Shown: positions 1 through 5,460, numbered from the stretch's first letter. The stretch: DNA of 20,627 nucleotides from a virus (IMGVR_UViG_3300044619_002061:1-20627), one strand, 5' to 3'. Made by a program: numbers and translations. Notes: generated by a model not told the origin, from the letters alone.

Positions 1-125
1 AGTGGGACTGGAACAACGCGGGATACTTCGAGGCCCGAAGCGTCTCGAAGATCGAGCGCAAGTCGATGAAGCCCGAGACGCCCACGGCGACTCCCGCGAA
101 CTTGGACGACGACGTCCCCTTCTGA
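1..125 (+). CDS. SSB-like protein, C-terminal end only (partial)
   Basis: The third forward frame is open from the left edge to a TGA at 123-125 and encodes about 40 residues. They start with an aromatic stretch (WDWNNAGYFEA), continue through a basic patch (KIERKSMK) and a Pro/Thr/Ala linker, and end in LDDDVPF. An acidic tip ending in Pro-Phe is the hallmark of bacterial and phage single-stranded-DNA-binding proteins, where it docks replication and repair partners. The next gene starts 10 bases later and is a Gp157-family protein, a common neighbour of phage SSB and recombination genes. The OB-fold lies outside the window, so the assignment rests on the tail and the context. A DUF669-type or other phage ssDNA-binding protein could carry a similar tail. 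Confidence 0.55.
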   Translation, partial: WDWNNAGYFEARSVSKIERKSMKPETPTATPANLDDDVPF

Positions 126-135
126 AAGGAACCGC

Positions 136-645
136 ATGAGCCTGTACGCAATCAAGTCCGAGATGCTTGGGCTGCTTGAGGCCTTCGACCAGTTCGGCGC
201 GGAGTCGCCCGAGGTGGAGAACGCTTTCCGCGAACACGCTGCGGCGCTCGCGGAGGCCTTTGATTCGAAGGCCGACGACTATGCGGCGCTCATCCGCGTC
301 GCGGAGACGAGGGCCGCTGCACGCAAGGAGGAGTCCGAGCGCATCGCGCTTCTCGCCGCTTCCGACGAGGCGCTCGCGAAGCGCCTGCGAGAGGCGCTGA
401 TGATCGCGATGCAGCAGACGGGCCGGACGAAGGTCGACACCGACCGATTCCGGCTGTCTGTGAAGCGCAACGGCGGGAAGATCCCCGTCGAGATCACGGA
501 CACGGCGGCGCTGCCTCCGGAGTACATGATTCCGAAGGTCACGCACGCCGTGGATCGCGATGCGATCCGCGCCGCGCTCGAAGCAGGCACTCCGGTGCCC
601 GGGGCGGCGCTCGGCGAGCGCGGGTGGCGTCTCGACCTGAAGTGA
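136..645 (+). CDS. Siphovirus Gp157-family protein
   Basis: 169 residues, a usual length for the family. Residues about 1-95 are helical and charged (MSLYAIKSEML..., then a long Glu/Ala/Arg-rich coiled-coil-like stretch). The C-terminal part has the typical pattern of a Lys/Thr-containing DTDRFRLSVKRN strand, a NGGKIPVEI turn, PPEYMIPK, and a D-x-x-x-I-R-x-A-L-E-x-G-x-x-V-P-G-A ending. This matches the phage Gp157 family first described in Streptococcus thermophilus phages, whose molecular role is not settled; it usually sits beside ssDNA-binding and recombination genes. The ATG at 136 has GAAAGGA (124-130) ahead of it, overlapping the stop of the SSB-like gene, so the two are probably co-transcribed. 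Family call is firm; function is not. Confidence 0.88.
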   Translation: MSLYAIKSEMLGLLEAFDQFGAESPEVENAFREHAAALAEAFDSKADDYAALIRVAETRAAARKEESERIALLAASDEALAKRLREALMIAMQQTGRTKVDTDRFRLSVKRNGGKIPVEITDTAALPPEYMIPKVTHAVDRDAIRAALEAGTPVPGAALGERGWRLDLK

Positions 646-660
646 CCCGGCCTACTCCTC

Positions 661-691
661 GGGGCGGGTGGCGCCTGCGGCCACCCGCCCC
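661..691 (+). terminator. Strong GC hairpin after the Gp157 gene
   Basis: Arms 661-672 and 680-691 are perfectly complementary over 12 bp around a 7-base loop. The hairpin begins 16 bases after the stop at 645. There is no T-run after it, so it is either a U-less terminator or an RNA 3'-end stabiliser rather than a classical intrinsic terminator. Confidence 0.55.
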
Positions 692-853
692 GCACCGGGC
701 CCGGGCGCTGCAGGACGCCTCGCCAAATGCCCCCAGACGCGTCCGCGCCGCCCGGGTGACCCGGTGGCCCGTCCGGGAGCCCGGGGCCTCCTAGAGCATT
801 TACGGTCGAACCGGGCCTGCCGCCCTCACTTGGGATGCCGGAATGCGGGGCGC

Positions 854-923
854 GAGAATTTCTCCGAAAGTCGCCACTTTGACGGTCAGGGGGACTAGCG
901 CCTACGGCGGGGTAGGGTATGAT
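854..923 (+). promoter_or_regulatory. Possible promoter/operator region upstream of the 987 operon
   Basis: The stretch holds the palindrome GAGAATTTCTC (854-864), a TTGACG (879-884) and a TATGAT (918-923) 64 bases before the ATG at 987. TTGACG and TATGAT are 33 bases apart, too far to form one sigma70 promoter, and neither has a good partner at 16-18 bases. The region is plausible as regulatory because it opens an operon and is locally AT-richer than its surroundings, but the exact elements are not established. Confidence 0.25.
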
Positions 924-986
924 GCCTGCAGTGGCGCATGTCGCGCCGCGCCGATCTCGCCGGACGCGAGCGAAGGAGAACGAACG

Positions 987-1295
987 ATGATCAGCGCAAG
1001 AACTCGTGAGGACCTTGGTCGCCTCGTGCTGCAAGCAGCCGAGATGCAGATGGACCTGACCTTCAACCCGGGCGGACAGGCGACCATCTGCGCCATGCTC
1101 CGCATGGTCGAGAGCGTCGGAGGCATCGAGTACGACCTGCTCAACCGCGCCGTGTTCGAGTACTGCCACATGATGCTGCAGAACAAGGCCGATACGTTCG
1201 CCTACGCGCACGGCCTGACCGATCGCCGTCCCGCTCAACCCACCATGCCGGAGTCCATGTGTCAGGTTCAGGCCGCTCTGCGAGGGAGCCGCTAA
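987..1295 (+). CDS. Hypothetical phage protein, 102 aa
   Basis: I do not recognise a family. The frame stays open upstream to 843, but the ATG at 987 is preceded by AAGGAG (973-978) at ideal spacing, and the residues upstream of it do not look like protein. The product begins MISARTREDLGRLVLQAA and is mostly helical with a central amphipathic segment (ATICAMLRMVESVGG) and a Met/Tyr/Phe-rich helix (VFEYCHMML). There is no signal peptide or membrane segment. It is the first gene of a group of five closely packed plus-strand genes; the next starts three bases after its stop. A small cytoplasmic accessory protein is the safest description. Confidence 0.72.
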   Translation: MISARTREDLGRLVLQAAEMQMDLTFNPGGQATICAMLRMVESVGGIEYDLLNRAVFEYCHMMLQNKADTFAYAHGLTDRRPAQPTMPESMCQVQAALRGSR

Positions 1296-1298
1296 ACC

Positions 1299-1562
1299 AT
1301 GATTCGGCACATCAGCAGCTCCCAAGTGGAAGTCAAGACCAAGGACGGACGCACGGCCAAGACCGTGTTCGTGGACGAGCGCATTTGCTTCGGGATCCTG
1401 TGGTTCGCCACGGAGGCGGACGCAGCCATCGCGCATGATGCCGTGCGCGAGGAGGGCCGCTGCTACAACGGCGGCTGGTTCGACGGGATGCCGTGCGGAC
1501 GCAGCAAGTGTTGGGATCAGCCAGACAAGTCGGGCGCGATGACCTTCGCCGTGACCTACTGA
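1299..1562 (+). CDS. Hypothetical phage protein, 87 aa
   Basis: Starts 3 bases after the previous stop, with GAGGGAG as ribosome site inside the end of that gene. The N-terminal half alternates polar and hydrophobic residues like a small beta sheet (SSQVEVKTKDGRTAKTVFVDE), followed by a helix (EADAAIAHDAVREEG) and a Cys/Gly/Trp-rich end containing CYNGGWFDGMPCGRSKCW. The three C-terminal-half cysteines plus one near residue 30 could hold a structural metal or disulfide, but no known zinc motif is complete. No family is recognised. A strong hairpin follows 11 bases after the stop. Confidence 0.68.
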   Translation: MIRHISSSQVEVKTKDGRTAKTVFVDERICFGILWFATEADAAIAHDAVREEGRCYNGGWFDGMPCGRSKCWDQPDKSGAMTFAVTY

Positions 1563-1572
1563 CGCACACGCC

Positions 1573-1597
1573 GGGGGTGGGCACCGTGCCCACCCCC
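1573..1597 (+). terminator. G-rich hairpin between small genes
   Basis: Arms 1573-1583 and 1587-1597 pair perfectly over 11 bp around a CCG triloop. It lies 11 bases after the stop at 1562 and 38 bases before the next ATG. No T-run follows, so it may be a partial terminator or a processing/stability element between two genes of the same unit. Confidence 0.5.
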
Positions 1598-1634
1598 ACC
1601 TTCACTCGCAACACTCAAGCACAGGAGAAGCATC

Positions 1635-1919
1635 ATGCCTGACGCCGTCACGCCGCGCCGCAAGCCACACTCGCCCGTTCCGGGCTACATCTGTGAGCGG
1701 CGAGGCAACACGGCCGACACCCGGCGCGGCCACTACGCCATCTTCGATGGCACCATCACCGGACACGGAGCTGACCACAAGTGGGTCGTGCTGTGGATCG
1801 GCGAAGGCGTGTCCGTGCCCGACGCCACCGTGATTCGATCGTTCCCGTCCTGCAACAAGGCGCGTGCGTTCTTCCGCACGCTGTTCACTTCAACCCCCAC
1901 TACGGAGACTGCGTCATGA
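1635..1919 (+). CDS. Hypothetical phage protein, 94 aa
   Basis: ATG with AGGAGAAG (1623-1630) just upstream. The N-terminus is basic and Pro-rich (VTPRRKPHSPVPG), followed by a beta-rich core (GHYAIFDGTITG, KWVVLWIGEGVSVPDATVIRSF) and a helix with aromatic residues (NKARAFFRTLF). No membrane segment and no family recognised. The last four bases overlap the next gene in an ATGA junction, which suggests coupled translation. The small, basic, beta-rich form fits a regulatory or host-takeover protein, but that is only inference from size and place. Confidence 0.7.
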   Translation: MPDAVTPRRKPHSPVPGYICERRGNTADTRRGHYAIFDGTITGHGADHKWVVLWIGEGVSVPDATVIRSFPSCNKARAFFRTLFTSTPTTETAS

Positions 1920-2188
1920 CGACTGCAACCAAGATCAGCGCCGCCGATGTGCGAGCGCTCCGCGACCTGCTTGAGTTCGCCCGTACCTCCTTGTCCGAGA
2001 TCGGCCCGTGCGATCATGCCGTGAACGTGTGCGCGTGCGATGCCAAACGCACCATCGAGTGCGCCTCCGCAGCGCTGCACGGGCTCACGGACGGCGCTGT
2101 CGGCGATCCGCCGCAGCGCGATCCGGATGCCTCCCTGCTCGATGTCATGCCTTCGTGGATGCTCGGCCACCCGGTGGAGATGGACTGA
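1916..2188 (+). CDS. Hypothetical phage protein, 90 aa, with Cys cluster
   Basis: The frame is open from 1781, but the ATG at 1916 overlaps the previous stop in ATGA and has GGAG (1904-1907) at good spacing, so it is the preferred start. The product begins MTTATKISAADVRALRDLLEF, a long helix, then CDHAVNVCACDAKRTIECASAAL with four cysteines in a C-x7-C-x-C-x7-C arrangement followed by a second helix and an acidic tail. Similar helix plus C-x-C-D segments occur in small phage hypothetical proteins; I cannot name a function. A bound metal is possible. It shares one base with the next gene (TGATG). Confidence 0.7.
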   Translation: MTTATKISAADVRALRDLLEFARTSLSEIGPCDHAVNVCACDAKRTIECASAALHGLTDGAVGDPPQRDPDASLLDVMPSWMLGHPVEMD

Positions 2189-2586
2189 TGCAGACCTTCC
2201 TCCCCTACCCCGGGTTCGCCGAGTCTTGCTCCGTGCTGGACACTCGCCGTCTGGGCAAGCAGCGAGTCGAGTCGTACCAGATCCTGCGCGCCCTGATGGG
2301 CGAGTCGCGTGGGTGGGCCAACCACCCGGCCACGAGGATGTGGTCAGGCTATGACCGGGCGCTCCGCAACTACCTGCGCGAGAACATCGTGGAGTGGATC
2401 GGGCGCGGCTACCGCAACACGATGGCAATCCCGGATCACGACCCGGATGCGCCGCTCCCGCCTTGGATCGGGCGCGTAGACCTACACGCCTCGCATCGCA
2501 GCAACCTGCTCCGCAAGGAGCCGGAGTACTACGGGCGATTCGGCTGGAGCGAGCCGCCTGATCTGCCCTACGTCTGGCCCACCTGA
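2188..2586 (+). CDS. MSMEG_6728-type pyrimidine-dimer-glycosylase-like protein
   Basis: 132 residues from the ATG at 2188, which overlaps the previous stop as TGATG; GGAG lies 9-12 bases upstream. The sequence carries the landmarks of the small MSMEG_6728 family, related in databases to T4 endonuclease V (Pyr_excise): MQTFLPYP, then VLDTRRLGKQRVESYQIL, W-x-NHPATRMWSGY, EW-x-GRGYRNT, and a C-terminal half with PPWIGRVDLHASHR, LLRKEPEYYG and DLPYVWP. Both halves are present, so it looks intact. In T4 endonuclease V the catalytic amine is the N-terminal Thr2; here residue 2 is Gln, so glycosylase activity by that mechanism is doubtful. Position beside SSB-like and Gp157 genes fits a DNA repair or processing role. 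Confidence 0.82.
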   Translation: MQTFLPYPGFAESCSVLDTRRLGKQRVESYQILRALMGESRGWANHPATRMWSGYDRALRNYLRENIVEWIGRGYRNTMAIPDHDPDAPLPPWIGRVDLHASHRSNLLRKEPEYYGRFGWSEPPDLPYVWPT

Positions 2587-2615
2587 CGGACGAGCGCGGT
2601 CGCCTGACGAGGGGA

Positions 2616-2633
2616 GGGAGGCTCGTGCCTCCC
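2616..2633 (+). terminator. Small hairpin after the plus-strand operon
   Basis: GGGAGGC (2616-2622) pairs perfectly with GCCTCCC (2627-2633) around a TCGT loop, 30 bases after the stop at 2586. No T-run follows. It is the first of two hairpins in the convergent intergenic zone. Confidence 0.4.
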
Positions 2634-2658
2634 GACCCGGCCCCGACCCGTCCGCCAA

Positions 2659-2695
2659 GAACCGCCTCGGCCCCACGACGGAGCCGGGGCGGTTC
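2659..2695 (+). terminator. Hairpin terminator in the convergent intergenic zone
   Basis: Left arm 2659-2671 and right arm 2683-2695 form a 13-bp stem with one G-U wobble around an 11-base loop. On the plus strand it is followed by CCTTTCCC, a weak pyrimidine tail. It lies between the last plus-strand stop (2586) and the last minus-strand stop (2777) and could stop transcription in both directions. Confidence 0.6.
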
Positions 2696-2776
2696 CCTTT
2701 CCCGGGCCGCTGGATCGCCTTTAGAGCCGCCCGAGCCGCGCCCGGGCGGCGGGGCCACCCGGGCCTCCCGAGCGCT

Positions 2777-3019
2777 TTACGGGGCCTCTGCCGGGCCTTC
2801 CGGCGCTCGCCCGGGGAACGGCACCGCCCGGTTCAGCCCTTCCCGCCTCTTGTCGCACCCGGGGCAGGGCCGGATCCCGAGGGCTCCCGTCACCCGGGCG
2901 ACCGCATCGCCGAGGCCACGCATCGGCTGAGCCTTCTCGAACGAGACGACCTCGAGCCTGCCGTCCTCGTGCAGTTCGACCTCCCACGTGCCGATCCGGT
3001 TCGTCAGGTGAGCTCGCAT
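2777..3019 (-). CDS. Small CxxC-KRR phage protein, 80 aa
   Basis: Last gene of the minus-strand block. The ATG shares one base with the stop of the Cys-rich gene (TGATG). Residues 1-30 form short beta strands (TWEVELHEDGRLEVVSF); residues 30-50 are helical; then GIRPCPGCDKRREGLNRAVPF (Cys at about 52 and 55) is a short motif that recurs in small phage late proteins and looks like half of a zinc ribbon or a dimer-formed zinc site. The last 12 residues are Pro/Gly/Ala-rich and may be disordered. Function unknown; the location after lysis-like and virion genes suggests a late-expressed protein. Confidence 0.72.
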   Translation of the reverse strand: MRAHLTNRIGTWEVELHEDGRLEVVSFEKAQPMRGLGDAVARVTGALGIRPCPGCDKRREGLNRAVPFPGRAPEGPAEAP

Positions 3020-4485
3020 CAGACCCTCGCGACCTCGAAGTACTTGGCCGTATGCCAGCCGCTGACCTCTTCGTATCGCAGGCAGTAGTTGTCAACAGCC
3101 TCTCCGCAGCCGCACAAATCTGATTCTGAATCGGTGTAGGTATAGCAATACGTCGGAACTGGGACGCTTGCATCCGAACAGATGTCCATGCCAGTGCCAC
3201 AGGTCGTGGCGCGGGTTCCGTACGGGCCGAGCAGGAATCCCCAGCCAAATCCCGGGTCCGGCGGCGATGAGCAGTCCGGCGGTGTCCAGACATACTGCGG
3301 AGATGGATCGGAGCAGTTGATGCTCCATGATCCGAGCCAGCCAATACCGAACACTCCTGCTCCATACAGGCCGTATGTCGCGAAGTTCGGGTCATTAAAC
3401 GGGTCGTAAGTGTTCGCAAGGTCTACCTGCTGCGCCGCGATGCACTTGCAGAACGAGAGCTCCGCGCCCTTGCCCGTGCCGCCCGTGAAATCCGCGCTGC
3501 TTGGATCGCACGCAGCCTTGAGCGGGTACTTGATCGACAGCGCGATCGCGCCGCTATTCGGATTTGAACCGAGTCGCGTGTAGACGGTCCAACTCGGTCC
3601 GTAGTTCCCGTGCTGGTACCACTCCACCTCCCTGCTCAGCGGAGCGAACAAGGGGACGGGCTGGTAGGCCAGCGGGAGCAGCGCGTTCGCCTTGTCCTCG
3701 ATCAACGAGGCGGGCATCGTGTTGGCCGGGATGGTTCCGAAGTTCGCGATGCACTGCACTCCCGCAAGCGCGTCAATCGCGGCTCGGGCCTGCGCAAGCG
3801 TGAGCGGCAGAAGGTTCACGGACGAAACGATCACGCCGAGCGCATTCTTGACCACGAACTGGCCTCCGTTGATCTCGTAACTCCAGTTCAGGTAGATGCC
3901 GGAGACCTCGCGGCGCACGCTGAAGTAGGAAGGGGGAGCGAGATACAAGCAGCGCCACCTGTAGTCGACATGGAGCACGACGTCCGTCGCCCCGCTCGCA
4001 TTCACATCGACCTCGACGCACCGGGCGCAGGTCGAGTAGTTCAGGTCGTACTTCACCACCGCATAGTTTCGGTCGACCTCGCGCTGCCCCGTGAACGTCA
4101 TTCCTGACTGCACGGGGCCGGCTCCGAGATCAACTCTCCATCCGCAGGCCGGCTCGATGCCCTGCGTCTCGGTCGTGGTCTGCCAGTACGGGACGCTGAT
4201 GACGAGGTCGCTCGTGTCGAGGTACGACACGAGGTTCTGCTCCCGGTTGATGATGCTGCATGGCTGCGTCGGGTTGTCCAGAACCGCGACACACGCTAAT
4301 TCCGGACAGTCACAGACCAGTGAAACGGGAGGGCACGGCGGCGGTGGTGGGTCTGCAGAGCGGTTTCCCGCAAACTTCATGTGCCGCTGATACGCGGCGC
4401 GATAGCGCATCGTGACCTCGAAAGGCCTCTTGCGCTGGCAGGACTGATCCGTGCAGCAGCAGGCGGCGTTCAGGATGCCGCTCAT
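3019..4485 (-). CDS. Cysteine-rich late phage protein, 488 aa
   Basis: ATG with a very strong purine-rich site (AAGGGGGAGGG on the minus strand, within 4487-4497) and a clean 15-base gap, so it is independently translated. It has about 25 cysteines in 488 residues, including CCC near residue 9, C-P-P after a run of five prolines near residue 50, FCKC and a CGCGE-x-VDNYC end. The middle is beta-rich (DVVLHVDYRWRCLYL, EVEWYQHGNYG). There is no signal peptide or membrane segment. The family is not recognised. Position after fibre and lysis-like genes and the composition fit a virion surface protein or an extracellular stable protein, with cysteines as disulfides or metal ligands. Nothing in the sequence shows an enzyme motif. 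Confidence 0.75.
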   Translation of the reverse strand: MSGILNAACCCTDQSCQRKRPFEVTMRYRAAYQRHMKFAGNRSADPPPPPCPPVSLVCDCPELACVAVLDNPTQPCSIINREQNLVSYLDTSDLVISVPYWQTTTETQGIEPACGWRVDLGAGPVQSGMTFTGQREVDRNYAVVKYDLNYSTCARCVEVDVNASGATDVVLHVDYRWRCLYLAPPSYFSVRREVSGIYLNWSYEINGGQFVVKNALGVIVSSVNLLPLTLAQARAAIDALAGVQCIANFGTIPANTMPASLIEDKANALLPLAYQPVPLFAPLSREVEWYQHGNYGPSWTVYTRLGSNPNSGAIALSIKYPLKAACDPSSADFTGGTGKGAELSFCKCIAAQQVDLANTYDPFNDPNFATYGLYGAGVFGIGWLGSWSINCSDPSPQYVWTPPDCSSPPDPGFGWGFLLGPYGTRATTCGTGMDICSDASVPVPTYCYTYTDSESDLCGCGEAVDNYCLRYEEVSGWHTAKYFEVARV

Positions 4486-4486
4486 G

Positions 4487-4497
4487 CCCTCCCCCTT
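4487..4497 (-). promoter_or_regulatory. Strong ribosome binding site of the Cys-rich gene
   Basis: The minus strand reads AAGGGGGAGGG directly before the ATG at 4485. Most neighbours rely on overlapping stops and starts, so this site marks an independent initiation point and supports the chosen start. Confidence 0.6.
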
Positions 4498-4500
4498 CCG

Positions 4501-4602
4501 TCAAAGACGGTGGCCGTACTTGCCCTTGACGAACCATCCGGCCGCGAATCCGACGCAGCCGAGGAGAAGGGCGAACCAAAGCGATCCGATGAACTGGCTC
4601 AT
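4501..4602 (-). CDS. 33-aa single-span membrane microprotein
   Basis: A very short frame, starting with an ATG that shares one base with the upstream stop (TGATG). The product begins MSQFIGSLWFALLLGCVG and ends KGKYGHRL. Residues about 4-24 are a continuous hydrophobic segment with Trp at both ends, and the tail is basic, so an N-out/C-in membrane peptide is likely. It sits between a lipobox/TM protein and the Cys-rich gene. Tiny single-span proteins in phage lysis regions are often holin, antiholin or accessory lysis peptides; that role is inferred from context only. The precise overlap and the clean membrane pattern argue that it is a real gene. Confidence 0.62.
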   Translation of the reverse strand: MSQFIGSLWFALLLGCVGFAAGWFVKGKYGHRL

Positions 4603-5093
4603 CACGGTCCTTTCTTCTTGCGGGACTGCGCTCTTCGGAACGCAGCGTCGAACTCCGGGTCCTGTGCCCGCATGGCTGCAACATACTCCCGATCACCCTC
4701 CGGGCGCGAGGGGTCGAGCATATCGACTGCGAGCTCCGCGGCGTTCGCCTTTCGGCGCGGGATCCACCCGACCGCGATTCGAAGCGCCTGTCCGGCCCCG
4801 GACTGCCACAGAATCAACGCGCAGGCCACCGCCGCAAGCGCAATGCCCCACCACTTGAGCGTACTGAGCCACTCCGGCGTCTTGTTCTGGACGTTGGGAA
4901 TCTCTCCGTGAATGTCGGATGCGTATCCGTCGATTCGCTGCGCGCTCGTGACGACCACCTGATCCCCGGTAGCCCTGCCGTGCTCCTCGAGGGCCTTTGC
5001 CTCCGTCCTGATGTCGTTGGCGCGTTCGGAGATGCGCTCGACCGGGTTGCAGGCCGCGAGGGCCACGCAGACGCTAGCGGCGAGGGCTCTCAT
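4602..5093 (-). CDS. Lipobox protein with a second TM segment (spanin-like candidate)
   Basis: 163 residues from the ATG at 5093. A TTG at 5117 would add eight residues and overlap the preceding gene further. The N-terminus MRALAASVCVALAACNP is a short signal with lipobox LAAC and Cys15. Residues 17-78 are polar and helical (ERISERANDIRTEAKALEE), expected in the periplasm; residues 81-96 (WWGIALAAVACALILW) are a membrane span; after it comes a basic IPRRK and a 60-residue charged tail ending RKKKGP. Lipobox plus internal span recalls unimolecular spanins such as T1 gp11, which join the two membranes at lysis, but those lack a long cytoplasmic tail. Alternatively it is an uncharacterised phage inner-membrane lipoprotein. 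It overlaps the 69-aa gene by 20 bases and is followed by a 33-aa membrane peptide. Confidence 0.72.
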   Translation of the reverse strand: MRALAASVCVALAACNPVERISERANDIRTEAKALEEHGRATGDQVVVTSAQRIDGYASDIHGEIPNVQNKTPEWLSTLKWWGIALAAVACALILWQSGAGQALRIAVGWIPRRKANAAELAVDMLDPSRPEGDREYVAAMRAQDPEFDAAFRRAQSRKKKGP

Positions 5094-5283
5094 CCAACTT
5101 GGTCTCAATCCGATCAAGCCTGTTGTTCGTGTACTGCTGCTGCGTCACCAACTGCGTGAGCAGCCTGTCGTGATGCAGATACACCCCGATCAAACTTGCC
5201 GCTAGCCCTAGGGCCACGCCGCCGATCTTGAACCAATCACCTGCGGACAACTTGACGATGTTGGAACCGGGCTCTACGGTCAT
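5074..5283 (-). CDS. 69-aa TM plus coiled-coil protein, holin-like
   Basis: The ATG at 5283 overlaps the stop of the 59-aa gene in ATGA, which fixes the start although the frame is open further upstream. Residues 1-16 are polar, 17-37 (FKIGGVALGLAASLIGVYL) a membrane span, and 38-67 a Gln/Leu/Arg heptad-like helix (LLTQLVTQQQYTNNRLDRIE) ending in DESPRR. One span with a short coiled coil is common among small phage membrane proteins of the lysis region (holin or holin-associated, XhlA-like in reverse order). No enzyme is encoded next to it in the window. Membrane assignment is strong; holin function is inferred. Confidence 0.72.
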   Translation of the reverse strand: MTVEPGSNIVKLSAGDWFKIGGVALGLAASLIGVYLHHDRLLTQLVTQQQYTNNRLDRIETKLDESPRR

Positions 5284-5459
5284 GGGACGAATCTCGGGGT
5301 GTCCTCGGCACGATACAGCCAGCCCATGTCGCAGTCCTCCCCGGGATTCAGGAGGATCTGAAAACAATCATCATCGCAATGCCACGCCTGATCCGGCGCG
5401 ACCGCGACGATGGTGCGGACGATGTTGTCTTCCTCTTGGATGAGTGCGTACCGTTCCAT
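5280..5459 (-). CDS. Small fibre-associated phage protein, 59 aa
   Basis: An intact 59-residue frame one base after the stop of the glycine-rich adhesin gene. It begins MERYALIQEEDNIVRTIVAV, has a CDDDCFQILLNPGEDCDMGW middle and ends AEDTPRFVP. The pattern of YALI near the start, a short beta hairpin with IV-x-x-IV, then G-W-x-Y and a Pro-Pro/Phe-Val-Pro end resembles many tiny proteins coded right after tail fibre genes. Their role is unclear: fibre assembly helper or small virion component. Four acidic and cysteine residues (C-D-D-D-C) are unusual. The next gene overlaps its stop in ATGA. Confidence 0.68.
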   Translation of the reverse strand: MERYALIQEEDNIVRTIVAVAPDQAWHCDDDCFQILLNPGEDCDMGWLYRAEDTPRFVP

Positions 5460-5460
5460 G

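Larger units (their letters stand above)
646..986. other. Intergenic region with hairpin and dyads, no convincing gene
   Basis: These 341 bases separate two plus-strand gene groups. I see a perfect 12-bp hairpin at its left end (661-691), three CCCGGG palindromes (700-705, 751-756, 780-785), a 13-bp odd dyad CCGGGTGACCCGG at 752-764, an AT-rich odd palindrome GAGAATTTCTC at 854-864, and a TATGAT box at 918-923. Open frames here (for example 668-898) are Pro/Arg/Ala-rich, without a good ribosome site or protein-like composition. The likely role is termination of the upstream unit and promotion/regulation of the operon that starts at 987. Confidence 0.6.

Noticed and set aside
668-898. 76-codon plus-strand frame in the intergenic region
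   Set aside because: Pro/Arg/Gly-rich, begins inside the hairpin loop/arm, no ribosome site, no protein-like pattern.
879-923. TTGACG and TATGAT as a sigma70 promoter
   Set aside because: The two boxes are 33 bases apart instead of about 17; neither has a good partner at normal spacing.
279-1436. Long open frame on the minus strand (385 codons)
   Set aside because: It runs antisense across the Gp157 gene and two small genes and across the hairpin region; composition is Arg/Pro/Ser-rich and no ribosome site is evident. It reflects high GC content.
1733-2758. 341-codon minus-strand frame opposite the small-gene operon
   Set aside because: Antisense to three genes with proper starts and coupling; low-complexity Arg/Gly/Ser content.
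794-2782. Similarity between GCCTCC...GAGC..TTTACGG near 787-806 and 2763-2782
   Set aside because: The match needs internal gaps and lies in GC-rich low-complexity DNA; too weak for a repeat or attachment site.
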